From the NCBI RefSeq assembly GCF_020906515.1, contig NC_085850.1:4340001-4404000 (forward strand): DNA of 64,000 nt, written 5' to 3'. The first letter of the stretch is position 1. The number at the start of each line of letters is the position of its first letter. Under the pieces are notes generated by a model. It was not told the DNA's origin. It was given only the letters and a program-made list of their open reading frames with translations, and did no database searches. The stretch is from Vanrija pseudolonga. Its lineage: Eukaryota > Basidiomycota > Tremellomycetes > Trichosporonales > Trichosporonaceae. The translations under genes and the position numbers were made by a program. Shown here one piece after another: positions 11,351 through 22,682 of the stretch.

Positions 11351-13233
11351 CTACGCCTTGACCTTGTCGCTCTCGCGCTTCTCGTCGACCTCCTCGTCGT
11401 ACGCGTGCTTGCGCATTGCGTCGATGAGCGCCGGCCGCAGCCACTTGTCCTCTGGCACGAGCCACCACGAGAGGATGCCAAAGATTGACACGCCGGCCAT
11501 GATGACGATGGCAAAGTTGAAGCTCTGCGCCGTGAAGGGGTAACTGAGGGGCGAGTAGAGGATCTGGAGGGTGGGCGTGAGCGGCAAACTGAGCCAGCAC
11601 TGAGGCAACTTACCACCAGGAGGAACAAGTTCCACGCAAACGCAACCACGTAGCACGCCGGTCCCCAGCGCCCGAGGCTCCACTTGGTGTTCTTGAACTC
11701 GCGCGGCGTGACGGCGAATCGGCAGATGGCGATGAGCGCGTACGCCGAGATGGATCCCACCGCCGCGGCGCTGAGGAGAGACGTGAAGGCCACCTGCGAG
11801 CCGATCGAGATGAGCAGGAGCGCGGTCGACAGGCCAGCGATGACGGTCACGGCGTTGGTCGGCACGCCCTGCGCGTTCGGGGTCGCGATCCACTTTGAGC
11901 CGGGGAGGATGCCGTCGCGCGCGACGGCGAAGATGAGGCGCGAGGAGGCCGTGACGGCGCACGACGTGGACATGATGGCGCCGAGCACGGCGAGGACCGT
12001 CATGAAGGTCGCGCCGCCGCGTCCGATCGAGTCGTTCCACACCTGGACAAAGGCTGCGGTCAGTGGCGGGCCCAGACAGGTGACTTACGCTGCGGCGCGG
12101 TGTACGCGTAGAACTGCTCGATGGGCGGGATACAGAACAGCCACACGATAGTCGAGACGAGCGTGAGCACGGACGACATGAGCGCCGAGTAGAAGATGCC
12201 GCGGGCCGAGGTCGTCGACGCCGACTTGGTCTCCTCGGACACGTGCCCCGCGGCATCGTACCCGCAGGTGGTGAAACCGCCGCTAGGCGTGGTCAGCGAT
12301 GCAGCGGGCGGTGGGAGCAGACGTACTAGAAGAAGGAGAGGGCCCACGCCCAGCCGAAGCCGAAGCCGGTCGAGTTGGCCGTCTTGGTGAAGACCTCGGA
12401 GGCGGAGCGGAAGCCGTACGTGCGGTGGACGCCGACGGGGAGCCAAGTGATGGACTGGGGTGTGAGCGCGGCGCGACACCGAAGGGCCAGGTCCCACTCA
12501 CCAGCAACAAGTCGAGGAACAACAGCCCGACCGTGAACCTAAACGTCCACTTGAAGAACCTTGGCGGGAGGTAGTTGAGCCCGATAGCAAGCCACATGCA
12601 CCCAAGCGACACGGCGAACAGGACGCCGCGGTACGCCTGCGACTCGGGGTTGAACCCGCCCGGAATGGAGCGGTCGTAGATGATGCCCAGGGAGAGGAGG
12701 TACTGCGCCGGGCCCTGCGAGTTGGACGCGACGAACGAGATCCACGCTGTCGACGCCCACCAGCCGACGACGAAGCCGACCAGGCGGCCCCACTTACGCC
12801 CTGCGGCCTCCGAGGCCCAGACGTAGATTGAGCCGTTGAGCTGGGGGCGTGAGTGGGAGATGGAGAGCTGGGAGGGGGCATACGTACTGGCAGCGCTGAA
12901 CAAATCTCGGCCAACACGGCCGCCGTGACCGTCACCCCAAAGATGGTCACCACCGAGCTCGTAAACACCGCCGGGGGGCCGCCGCACATCAGCCCCACGA
13001 ACAGCAGCATGCGGGTCACGCCGACAAAGTTCATGGCGCAGAAGGACGCGGCCCACGCCTCGAGCTGGCCAAACGTGCGCTTCAGGACGGGCGTGTACCC
13101 GATCTGGGCCTGGAGTGTGGGTCAGCGATGGCCAGGCTGTAGCTGCTGGTAGCCGCGGCTCTGAGCTCACCAAGTCCGCGGCGTCCTGCGCGTCCGTGTC
13201 GCTGCTTGCGGCCGAGGGGTGTGCTTCCGCCAT
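11351..13233 (-). CDS. GABA/choline-type amino-acid permease (APC superfamily)
   Basis: A polytopic transporter of about 550 residues of the fungal amino-acid/choline transporter (ACT) group that includes Uga4, Hnm1 and Bat1. Seven exons are inferred. The first encodes a short acidic N-terminus (MAEAHPSAASSDTDAQDAADL). The second begins AQIGYTPVLKRTFGQ, the family's first-helix motif. Later landmarks are NGSIYVWASEAAGRKWGRLVGF, CGYDAAGHVSEETKSAS (the conserved DA..H..EE loop) and SSRLIFAVARDGILPGSKW. The C-terminal tail is rich in Lys and Glu. A TATA box lies about 55 bases upstream. The substrate could be GABA, choline, polyamines or other nitrogen compounds. Confidence 0.92.
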
Positions 13234-14242
13234 ACTGATGAGTAGTTGTGGATGAGGAGCATGCTGTCAGCCGCCCGCACGAAGGCTTATAAAAGATCAG
13301 TAGTGCCGCGGGTCTGGGAAACTCCAGCCGGATCTCGACGGCGCGATAAACGAATAGAACGACGAGAATAGCTTGGGCCAAGCAAAAAACGCTCCTTGCC
13401 TCAGCCACATGCCGCCTCGACTCCCCTCGACTCAGGGGCGACCGGAGCTGCTGCTCTCACGGAGGCCCGGAGCGGATGGCGATGATGCGTGCTATCGCAA
13501 TCAGTCCCCCAGCTCCGGGGTGTTGTGCGCGGCCAGTTGTCCGCTCGCCCGCCTCGATGCTCCAGTCCTCCTTGCCCCTCATCTCCCACCGGCTCTCCAC
13601 TCCCGAAATGAAGATGACGACATGTGGCCTGTTGCTCGGCGCTGCGAGGGGGCGAGACGCGGGGCGCTCGCAGAATAATCCGAATGTTCTCGGACTCGAC
13701 GACATGGCGATCGCGAGCGTCAGCACGGATGTGGGCCGCCGGCGACTGCGCGCCACCACCTGGTCACCGTCGCCGTCGACGACGATGGCCGGCCGGCCCG
13801 TGGTCATCGTCCGGCCTTTCGCCCGACTCACTCCGGCCAGCGCGCGCACTGGCCTCCGCGAGCCTTGAGCTCGGGCTTACTCATGCCTTGGCGCTGGGGT
13901 TTGCAAAGCGTGCGCTACAGTCGCCAATTCGAGTGCGTGCTTTCCAGCTCCGAGGTGAGGTGATGGGAACTGTGGCAGATCCCTCGGCTCGGCGGTCGGG
14001 AGTGTGGCGAGCCAGAATAGTTTGTGGCGTGCGACTTGGTGTTTCCGAAAGAGAGGTCAGATAGCCTCGTACTGTGCATACGCTGGGGCTCACCTCGCTG
14101 TGATCCAGCTTGCCTTGCGAGCTGGAGTTGGGCGGCCTCTTGCTTCCCCGTTTGGTGCTTGTTCGCATTTCGGAGTTCAGTAGGATGTGACAGCCTCCCA
14201 TTCATTTCATGCACACCTGCTGCATCCCACCACATGCTATGT
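13234..14242. other. Intergenic, about 1 kb
   Basis: It carries the promoter of the permease, including a TATA box at 13286-13291. The rest has no recognisable gene. Confidence 0.5.
13286..13291 (-). promoter_or_regulatory. TATA box of the ACT-type permease
   Basis: TTTTATAAG on the minus strand, 53-58 bases upstream of the start at 13233. Confidence 0.6.
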
Positions 14243-15999
14243 CTAATCCAAACGCCTGATCACAAGCGGCACGCCATACACTCCCCTCTCAGCATCCTGC
14301 GCACGCAGCATGATCTGCGTCGGCGACACAATATCCAACGGCCTCTCGCTGTCGGGCGTAAAGGAGAAGTTGGTCAGAAGCGTGGAGAGGATCACACGCA
14401 TCTCGGCAAGGGCGAACCGCATGCCGAGGCACGCTCGCGGGCCAGAGATGAAGGTGAAGATGTGGTCGTATCCTCCGGGGAGGTGCTTCACCGCCTCGGG
14501 AATGCTGCCGTCATCGAGCCAGCGGTCGGGGCGGAAGGCATCTGCGTCGGCCCCCCAGCACGACTCGAGGCGGTTGATGGCTGTGATGGGGAGAACGACG
14601 TCCGTGTTGCCTGGTATGACGATGGAGTTGAGTGTGCCCTTGGAAGTTTGCAGGGGAAAGGCGAGTGGCACCGCCGTGTCCCGCTCTGCACGCCGGATGA
14701 TGCGGATGTTGGCGGGGTACAGGCGCAAGATCTCCTTGATCACGGCGTCGAGGAGCGGCGCGGCACCGTCCTGTAGCTGCTCAAGGGTCGGCGAGTGTGT
14801 TACTAGCTCGGCGCGCACGCGAGCCTGGATGTCTGGGTGTCGTGCGAGCTCGTACAGTACAAATGAGAGGGTGATGCCGGTGCTGGCGTCAGTGCTGTTC
14901 CCCAGTTGGCTTACGTCTCATGACCCGCCGTGATCATGGTTGAAATATTGTCAAGGATCTGCCTGTCGTCGAGGCCAGACCCCTTCGCTCGCTCGGCGAG
15001 AAGGATGGACAGCACGCTCTTGCCCTCACTGGCACCCTGCGCCTCAACCCGCGACAGCACGCCTCTTGCGACCTTGTCAATCGCGGCCTTGGACGCCCGC
15101 TGGTTGCGGATCGCCTTTAACGGTGCGTGGTTAAAGATGGTCGGAAAGGCTTTCGCAAGTGTGAGGGACTGATGTGAGCGCTGCGCCGCCATGTGTCACT
15201 TACAGCGAAGATCTTGAAGCTCGGCGGAGCGCCGAGGGCAGCCGCCAACCCGTCAGTCACGGAGCGGGCTTCAGCCGTGGCAGAGCGGACGGCCTTGAAG
15301 TCGTGCTCGAACCCAGCGGCGCCAATGACATCGAGTGCCGCGGACGACATGAACTCGGCCACGTTGACCACATCGTCACCCGTGCCGTCGAGGAGGGCGT
15401 GCCACGCGTCCTTGATCTACTAGTTAGCGAGCCCGGGGGGTATCGAAACGTACATCCTCTGCGGTGCGGTAGAACGCGCCAGAAACAGCCTTGATCGATG
15501 AGTTGCTGAACGCCGGACTGAGAAGGCGGCGCTGATGCCGGTGATCTTGGCCTTCCGCCCAAATGACCCCACGGCCCAGCAGGCGCTCGTTGGTCGCGCG
15601 GTTGAACGGCGGCTTGTGGAAGGCCACACCGTCGTTTTGCAGGATGGCCCGGGCAGCTGCTGGGTCGGCCACGGCGATGGTCCACCCGTTCTGGGGTCAG
15701 CGTGACAGCTCCTCTATGAGACTCACGAAGAAGGCGTTTCGGTATCTGAACACAGCACCGTACGACCTCGACCAGGCGTTCCATAGTCGCCCGGCCGGGT
15801 GACGATAGACGTCCCACTCGTGGCCATACAGCCAGTGGGCTTGATCTGGTCCAGGGAGGACGCGGACCGCCGCCGGAGGAACGATGCGCTTGAGCACCAG
15901 GAGCGCGATGACGAGTCCAAGGGCAGCGGTCGCGAGCGCGACGGGCGAGATGTCGGTGGCCATAGTGGTGCCGGTGGCCATAGTGATGGCGGTGGCCAT
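14243..15999 (-). CDS. Cytochrome P450 monooxygenase
   Basis: A membrane-anchored haem-thiolate monooxygenase of roughly 500 residues. Five exons are inferred. The N-terminus has one hydrophobic anchor (VALATAALGLVIALLVL) and then a Pro-rich hinge. Signature elements are AGHET in the I helix, EILR (ExxR) in the K helix, RPDRW before the haem loop and FISGPRACLG, which fits F-x-x-G-x-R-x-C-x-G with the haem-ligand Cys. The start is uncertain because an 18-base repeat gives three in-frame ATGs at 15999, 15981 and 15963; I took the first. The substrate is unknown and the CYP family cannot be assigned by eye. It is divergent from the thiazole kinase gene. Confidence 0.93.
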
Positions 16000-16808
16000 G
16001 GTGATGTGCAGTGAGAGCCAAAGACGCAGGCCTCGAGAGACGACTTTTGGAGAACTCTGCCGATCCACTTCGGACACAGATTCTCGAGCACTATGTTGTT
16101 CAGCTTGTTGTTGCAGACCTCAGCGGTGAGAGCCCGGCCCGTCGTCAAGAATAACTCGGAGTCAGCACGCTGGCCGCTTCGCACTAACCTCTCAGACCCG
16201 GCGGCAAAGGCCGTTCGTCATCGCCGTGCGAGGTCTCAGCCCCGGTCGCCGCGTCCCGGAGGTACTGCTGTCGCCATCCCGGAGGGGTTGATAGGTAAGC
16301 GTAATGTCAACAAGACAAATCGAGTGTGTAGGGGCCTACCCTTCGTAATCAAAGCCGGCGGCACCGGCATCTCGTCATCGTCACGCGAACTGCCAGCTCC
16401 GAGCCCAGCACGTCGGGCGATGCCTGCGCGCACGCCCCTCGCACCTCCGAAGCCGGTCGCACGGGCATCTCGCCATGGCTACGACACTCCGCATCGCAAA
16501 CGCCATCCCCAGCCCCGCGCGCAGTTACGGAGCTGGGCGTGCCAAATGCGTCGATGTGCACTGGCGGTTGGATATCTCTCGGCGTAATCTCGCAGCTCCC
16601 AGGGTAACTGGGCTCCGGCGGCGTCAGCGCCGGAGCTGATGGCGTGATAAGGACTGTGCGGGGCTCGCTTCGGTGTATCTGTCGTTTGTCGGGCCGGTAG
16701 GTATGTGCATGCCCCGATCGTGTCTGGGTACAGATGGTCAGACATTTTGTGCGTCTAACCTGGGGCTAGTTTTGTCAGATCTTGCTTTACCGCCACGCAC
16801 CCCTCACC
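16000..16808. other. Divergent promoter region, about 0.8 kb
   Basis: It lies between the P450 gene (minus) and hydroxyethylthiazole kinase (plus). I found no gene and no riboswitch-like structure that I could support. Confidence 0.45.
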
Positions 16809-17736
16809 ATGGCGCACACCTGGACGTCCGAGCAGCTGGTCGACGCGGCAGCGGCCATCGTCGACCGCACAAGGGCGAGCACGCCGCTCGTGGTGCAGCT
16901 CACGAACATCGTGTCGGCGAACGAGCAGGCCAACTGGACGCTCGCGGTGGGCGGGAGCCCAATCATGTCTCTGTAGGTTTGTGTCAGTTGGGCCGTCAAT
17001 CTGACCTCCCCAGGGCGGAGGAGGAACAGGACACATTGGCGCAGCTCACCTCGTCGCTGCTCATCAACATTGGCACCATCCACGCAGCGCAGCGCGCCAC
17101 CATTGCGCGCGCTGTCGCCGCGGCAAACGCGCACGCCAAGCCCGTCATCTTTGATCCTGTTGGCGTCGGCGCGACGGCGTACCGACAGGAAGTGGCCGCC
17201 GAGGTGCTGGGCTCAAAGCTGGCCGTGGTCACGGGGAACGCGGGCGAGATCGCCTACCTAGCTGGCGCGGTAAGCTACTTTCGCCGTGAGCAGGCTGCTT
17301 ACGCCAGGACGATAGCCTGTCGCGCGGCGTCGACTCGGGCCGCATCGATCCCGCGACGGCGGCGTCGGTCGTGCGCAGCCTCGCGACGCAACTCGGCGCA
17401 GTGGTCGTCCTCCACGGCGAGGTCGACTACATCTCCGACGGGGAGGCGGTGGCTGCGCTGTCGAACGGGAGCGCAAGGCTCGGCGAGTTGACGGGCACGG
17501 GGTGTGGTCTTGGGTCGGTGCTCGGCGCGTACGTCGGCGCCGTGGGCGGCAGAGACAAGCGGGACGTGTTCGCCGCTGCTGTTGGCGCCGTGCTTGCCGT
17601 CTCTGTCGCTGGGGAGCTCGCTGCTGAGCATGCTGGTCCTGGGAGGGGGAGCTATCGTGTCGCGCTGCTTGATGCGCTGGGGGATGTTGTTGGCGATGAT
17701 TTGCGGTCGCGGGCACGGGTGAGGTTGTTGGTTTAG
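16809..17736 (+). CDS. Hydroxyethylthiazole kinase, stand-alone
   Basis: It phosphorylates 4-methyl-5-(2-hydroxyethyl)thiazole, a salvage step in thiamine synthesis. The protein has 282 residues after removal of introns 16973-17013 and 17270-17307. Family motifs seen are QLTNIVSANEQAN near the start, GGSPIMSLAEEE at the first splice junction, DPVGVGAT, TGNAGEI and the glycine loop GELTGTGCGLGSVLGAY containing the catalytic Cys. The size equals bacterial ThiM. In many fungi this activity is the C-terminal half of a bifunctional Thi6-type protein fused to thiamine-phosphate synthase. Here no synthase domain precedes or follows, so it is a separate enzyme. Confidence 0.92.
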
Positions 17737-18443
17737 AGAGATGTTTTGCATCGTGTCACTTTATCATCCAACTTCGACCTTGTCAACAAACCTTGCTCGA
17801 CAACTCTTCGAATCAACGATTTATCGCCAGTGTCTGCAGCTACAACGACCTGGCTGTCGTCACAGCAAGCTGAAGAGGTGCTGTGAGCCTCGACCATTCA
17901 GCATTGGGGTTCTCGACTCGGGCAAGCTCCTACGTGCTGCAGACTGTGGGCGTGTCGTTGTTGTGACGCTCAACCGCCTCCCCGTCAACAACGGACCTCC
18001 TCGCCTCCAACGACCGGCAGCCTGAGACTGTGGGTATCGCGATGAGCATGCTCGATCCAGCACCTCGCCGCTCTGCGGTGTCCTCGTAGCTGTTTGCGGC
18101 CCGCTCGTTACCGTCATACCGCACCGCGACGCAAGGGGTTGACTGGGCGGCGTGCGACTCGCCTCGCCTCGACTAACTCGAGCCACGAGCGGCTGGTCAC
18201 TAACCTCGCCTTGACAACGTGCTACCAAACAACACTGACACCGACGAACCGACAGACACTGACCCGGCCTGGGCCCAAACAAACCCAGTCAAGCATACCG
18301 CCGCCGCCTTGATACCAGCCAGCCCACATTGGTTTCCCAGGAACGAGCGACAGCCGTGCCGGTCGGCGCGGGGGCGCGGCTGGCTGGTCGCCACACGTGA
18401 TGGGTCTCTGACACGCTCTCCGTTGTTGCTGACCTCCTAGGAG
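17737..18443. other. Intergenic, 0.7 kb
   Basis: It separates two genes on the plus strand. No domain-bearing frame was seen. It may include an upstream non-coding exon of the following gene. Confidence 0.45.
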
Positions 18444-19394
18444 ATGTGGACCACGGCCACGGCTACGGCTGCCGCCGTCGCGGCGTGCCTCGTGCCCAGC
18501 CTCCCGTCGGCGAGCAAACACCTGTCGCCGGCCGCCCGTTGTCAAGAAGTAAGTACGCACGCCGCAGCGCCCGGTGCCCCTTGTTGCCCACCGCCGCTTG
18601 GCACCGGGTATGGTGCACAACAGGACATACAAGAGACGGAGCACACTATGCCATGTCTCTCCCACTCACCTCGCTCACTGGCCATGTTCGCAGCTCGCCT
18701 CGGCCCGCTCCTCGCCATGTCGTGGTACGACTCGCCCTCGGCCCCGAGCCCCTCGCCGACCTCCCCGACACCGCGACTCCGCGCACGCACGACACTCCAG
18801 CGGCTCTCGCACGCCTCCCTCACGGCCATCTTCTTCACCGTGCTCGCAAAGCTAGGCTACCTCGTCTTCATGGGCGAGACGATCCTCGCCGAGTTCTTCC
18901 ACGCCGTGTTCCTTCTCGGCCTGGCGGCGCAGATCGTCCTGGCGTGGTGCGGGCTCGGGTACGCGCTGTACCGCCGCCAAACGCCCATGCGCCGCTGGAT
19001 CATCCAGCTCGCCGTCCTCCTTTCCTGGGACCAGATCGCTGGCCCTGCAGTGCTGGTTAGCGCGCGGCGCATGCAGCGACAGCTGGCAGCTCACACATCC
19101 GGCATGGCGGACGCCAAGCTCGGTTGGGAGCAGCAGCCTGGTGAGAACGGGTGGACAGAGACGGACGACTACTGGGCCCCCGAGCTCGGCAACGACGCCA
19201 AGCACCTCGGCGGCCAGCCGCTGCTGCATCTCAAGCCAGGCACATTCCTGTTCATCATCTCGTTCGTGGCGCTCGTCGGGTACGGCGGCTACCGCATGGC
19301 AGAGCGAGTGTACGCCAACCCCCGGGACGACTCGGACTCGTTTTCTGAAGCCGGCTCGGTCGAGGAGCAGGTGGAGAAGATGCGTCTCGACTAG
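18444..19394 (+). CDS. Membrane protein of unknown function
   Basis: I do not recognise this family. The open frame gives 316 residues, but the true start may be 18684 or 18717 (MSWYDSPSAP). A GTAAGT at 18549 and a CAG at 18691-18693 could bound a 145-nt intron in the 5' leader, and splicing it breaks the longer frame. The conserved-looking part begins near MSWYD and has three hydrophobic segments: LTAIFFTVLAKLGYLVFMG, a second around AVFLLGLAAQIVLAWCGLGYAL and a last one at FLFIISFVALVGYGGY. The middle loop is hydrophilic, with YWAPELGNDAKHLGGQPLL. The tail is acidic. It ends only about 60 bases from the convergent regulator gene. Confidence 0.6.
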   Translation: MWTTATATAAAVAACLVPSLPSASKHLSPAARCQEVSTHAAAPGAPCCPPPLGTGYGAQQDIQETEHTMPCLSHSPRSLAMFAARLGPLLAMSWYDSPSAPSPSPTSPTPRLRARTTLQRLSHASLTAIFFTVLAKLGYLVFMGETILAEFFHAVFLLGLAAQIVLAWCGLGYALYRRQTPMRRWIIQLAVLLSWDQIAGPAVLVSARRMQRQLAAHTSGMADAKLGWEQQPGENGWTETDDYWAPELGNDAKHLGGQPLLHLKPGTFLFIISFVALVGYGGYRMAERVYANPRDDSDSFSEAGSVEEQVEKMRLD

Positions 19395-19451
19395 GGGTAG
19401 CAGCAGCAGCATCACATACGGTCGCTGGGGAGCGTTGCATCACAGACTACG

Positions 19452-22146
19452 CTACTGGCCGCCCGAGGCCGTGAGGAAGGAAAATTCAAAGTCCGAGAGG
19501 TCGGGGAAGAGCGCAGCAAGGGCGTCATACGGCAAGACGTCGACGGCGTGCTGTTGCTCAGTGGCAGCTGTACCTTGTTAGCGCTGGGGCATCAATCTCG
19601 AACCGACGTACAGATGCGGTCCGCCACTCTGGCAAAGTATCCGTTCATGCCTCCCTCATCTGTCGGCGTTATGCCACGCTCGAGACGGTCGTCAGCCACG
19701 GCGAGCATGGCGTCGACAGCCTGCGCACACTGCCGCATGATGTCGCGCGACCCAATGCCCGTCGCGTAGGGACTGTCGTCGGGTGAGACATACGACTGGT
19801 TGAAGATCTCGAGCGACTGGAGCAGGGACGTCCTGCTTTCCCGCGAGCCAGACACGTAGTCGATGGCTAGGACGAGTACAGCGCCGAGGATCCAGATGTG
19901 CACAAATCTGTTGTACTGTTTAGCATTATGCACCCTGGAGGTGTAACGCACCTGGGCCTGATGAGGGGGTTGTCGTTGAATATTAACTGGATCTCGATGA
20001 TCCGACGCGAGCTGTGGACCGCTGCCCGCGCACTTGCCTGCGCATCAAGTGCCTCGATAAGATCGGTGTGCCTGGGGAACATGTACGGGCGGTGAAGGCG
20101 GAGAATGCGATTGTGGATACTACAGTTGATCATGTGCATCATCCCTGCGGGTTAGCAGCCGCGGTGTGTTGGAGTCTCACAGTACGACGAGAGGGGGCCA
20201 GTGGTGGTGGGAAGCTGGTCGAGCACACGTCGGAGCGCCTGGTCGTAGGCCAGCATGGTCTCGTACGAGAAGCCCTCTGGCCGGTGGTACATTGCGATGG
20301 TAGTCGCGAATGCACTTCCGATCTGATGTGTGTGAGCTTGTTTGGCCATGGCTGTGAGCTCGGCGAGGTTGCCTTGCTCGAACAAGTGGGCGACGTCGTC
20401 GACGAGAGACTCACCCTCGGAAGCGTCGCGCTCGTTAGCTCGGTGAGCGGTCGCTCGTCGTCCAGATGCCACAAATCAATGTAGTTGCCCGGGAAGGGCG
20501 TTTTGAGGTCTGAAAGGCTAGCAGCGGCACAAGTATCTCAACTTACTATGACACCACCGCCACAGTCCTAATCGCTTTTGGAATGTACCATCGGCAAAGC
20601 ATAGGTAGTGAACGAGTCGCTTGACGAGCTCGAGGCCTTGAACTGGGGAGAGCCCAACAAGCGCCGCATCATCAGCCGGCAGTGCGGCTGGGTCGTCCTC
20701 AAGGATGTCGAGCTCGAGCCACTGGCAGGTGCTGATCGCGGCGTCGACATTACGCAGCGCGATATTGCCCTGTGCGTTGACATCCGCAAAGTGCTAATCA
20801 CGCGTCAACTGTGAGCCGGCACGGCTACTCACAAAGTGGAAGGTTAGCGACATTACAACGACTTGAAGATGTCGAATCTGGGGGACAGTGAGGTAGTCTG
20901 CTGCGTCGAGGCAGTCCATCGCCCCAAAATATAGGGCGAGAGGCAGGTCTGATGGATCGTGGTTGGAGAAGCGGCGCATGTGGTGATTCATTTTTGTCGT
21001 CGACGCGAGCATCTGCGGTCGGTGTGAGCGAGGTGCGTCTGCCGGTGGCCGGCGAGGAGGTCGACCTGGGCATCACGGGCTGCCGCATGCTCTCCCCCTC
21101 CCTCCACGCGCCGTGTCGAGCCCACGCCGGCACCGATACCTACCATGAGATACACGGCGAGCCACGACATCTGGTCCATGGTCCCCTCGAGGGGCTTGAA
21201 GCTCATGTACTCGTCAAACTTCTGGCGGAAGGTGACCTCTTCGACGATCTGGGGTCAGCGCCGGCGCCGCCACACCTACGACTCACCGGCCAGCCGCGGT
21301 TGAGCGGGCCGCGGAAGTACTCGTCGACGATGGCGCGGCCGAGGTCGACGGGCGGGAGGAGGGCGTACGCCCGCTCGAGCGCCGTGGCGCGCGGCGCCGC
21401 TGTCGCGTCCCCCCTGCGAATGCTGGCCGCATTGCGTACCACCGAGCCGGGGCCGACGAACCGCGTGCCGGGCAGCGTGCCGACCACGCTCGCCTCGAAG
21501 CCCTTGAGCGTCGTCTCGACCGCGCTCCGCGGCATCCGCGTGGTGCTGGCGCGCCGCCCGACGCTCGCTTCGCCGGAATCGTGCGCCGCTACCGACCCCG
21601 CTGAGGTGCCAGCCGGCCCCGATGCCGCACCGCTGCTAGTGGTTCTCGGGGTGCCGTGTGCCGCTTGGGGCACGGCTGAGACAGGCGCCGCCTCGGCGAT
21701 CCGCGCTAGCACTCCGGCCGTGGTCGTGATCTGCACCTGAAGCAGCTCTTTCAGCTCCTCGACCTGCCGCCGCAGCGAGTCGAGGTCGGCCGTGAGCGCG
21801 TACGCCGGACTGAGAGTGAGTTATGGACTGCATACTGGCAACTCACCCATTGTGTGCCTCCGCATCAATCCAGACACACTCGCCTGGCCGGCCGCGCCGG
21901 ACACAGGCGTCGCATGGTGTCTTACCGAGGGCAGAGCACTGGGGTGGGCGTGAGGTGAGCTCGGTGTCCAAACACATTGGCTGACGCAGCATCCAGCAGC
22001 CGTCCACTTGCCTTTGTCTTGCGCCGCTTACACTCTGTACAACTGAGAGCGCGGCGCGCCTGCCGCTGCTTCTTCTCTGGGGGTTGTGATGATGATTCGT
22101 GGTCGTCTACGGAACCTCCGTCGTCTCGCCCGTGAGTCTCCGGCAT
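19452..22146 (-). CDS. Zn2Cys6 transcription factor (fungal-specific regulator 1)
   Basis: A DNA-binding regulator with an N-terminal binuclear zinc cluster and a central fungal transcription factor region. Eleven exons are inferred. The cluster reads CTECKRRKTK in exon 1, then CSALGKTPCDAC and a final Cys in exon 2, exactly C-x2-C-x6-C-x6-C-x2-C-x7-C once the intron at 21939-22011 is removed. That intron begins GCAAGT, not GT. A leucine-heptad coiled coil (about LDSLRRQVEELKELLQVQ) follows. A Ser/Ala/Thr-rich linker leads to the middle-homology region, with ALYFGAMDCLDAADYLTV and LRLHRPYMFPR. Target genes are unknown. It is divergent from the SDR gene, a possible target. Confidence 0.9.
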
Positions 22147-22682
22147 GGTGTTCGCCGAGATCCACCTGACGCGCGGTCGGCGTGGGTGATAGATAAGCCT
22201 CCCCTCTGCTCCCCCTCCCTGGTTCAGGATGCAGGAGGGTGCAAGGTGCAACGTGCAAGGGTTTGAGGGCGGGACGAGGGGATCGTGATTCGTAACGAGA
22301 TGCGGCTTGGGTGTGATGACGAGGTGAGATGGGAGATGGGAAAGTGCACGATTGAACGGAAGTTCCGCTTTAAACCGTCGAAATGGGGGCATGACGAAAG
22401 TGAGACATTCCGACCATCACATGCTTTGCTTTCTCATCAGCCATCATCGAGACTCTTTACGCTGCAACAAGATCAACGAGCTGACTGGAGCTTACTGCAG
22501 CTTGCTGCGTTGCTGACTGAATCAAGATGTAAGCAAGTTGGACTAGCACACATGCCTTTGCTGCGAGGTGCGCCCAAGTTGGCCGTCGCGACGAGTACTT
22601 AACAAGGCCTGACAACGTCCTCGACACTCACCAACTCACTCAACCTTCTCACTTCAACAAGCTCTCCAACCACACCAACGCA
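22147..22682. other. Divergent promoter, regulator / SDR gene
   Basis: A 0.54-kb region shared by two divergent genes. The sequence near the SDR start is CT/CA-rich. No gene was seen. Confidence 0.5.

Noticed and set aside
13476-14201. Open frames in the gap before the P450 gene
   Set aside because: Short, overlapping on both strands and without domain or intron signals.
18549-18693. A coding intron in the membrane-protein gene at 18.4-19.4 kb
   Set aside because: GT and AG signals are good, but removing 145 nt breaks the frame into the conserved part. It may be a leader intron, so it was kept only as a note.
19600-19615. GGTTCGAGATT resembling a tRNA T-arm
   Set aside because: No matching acceptor or anticodon arm. 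The sequence is the start of an intron in the regulator gene.
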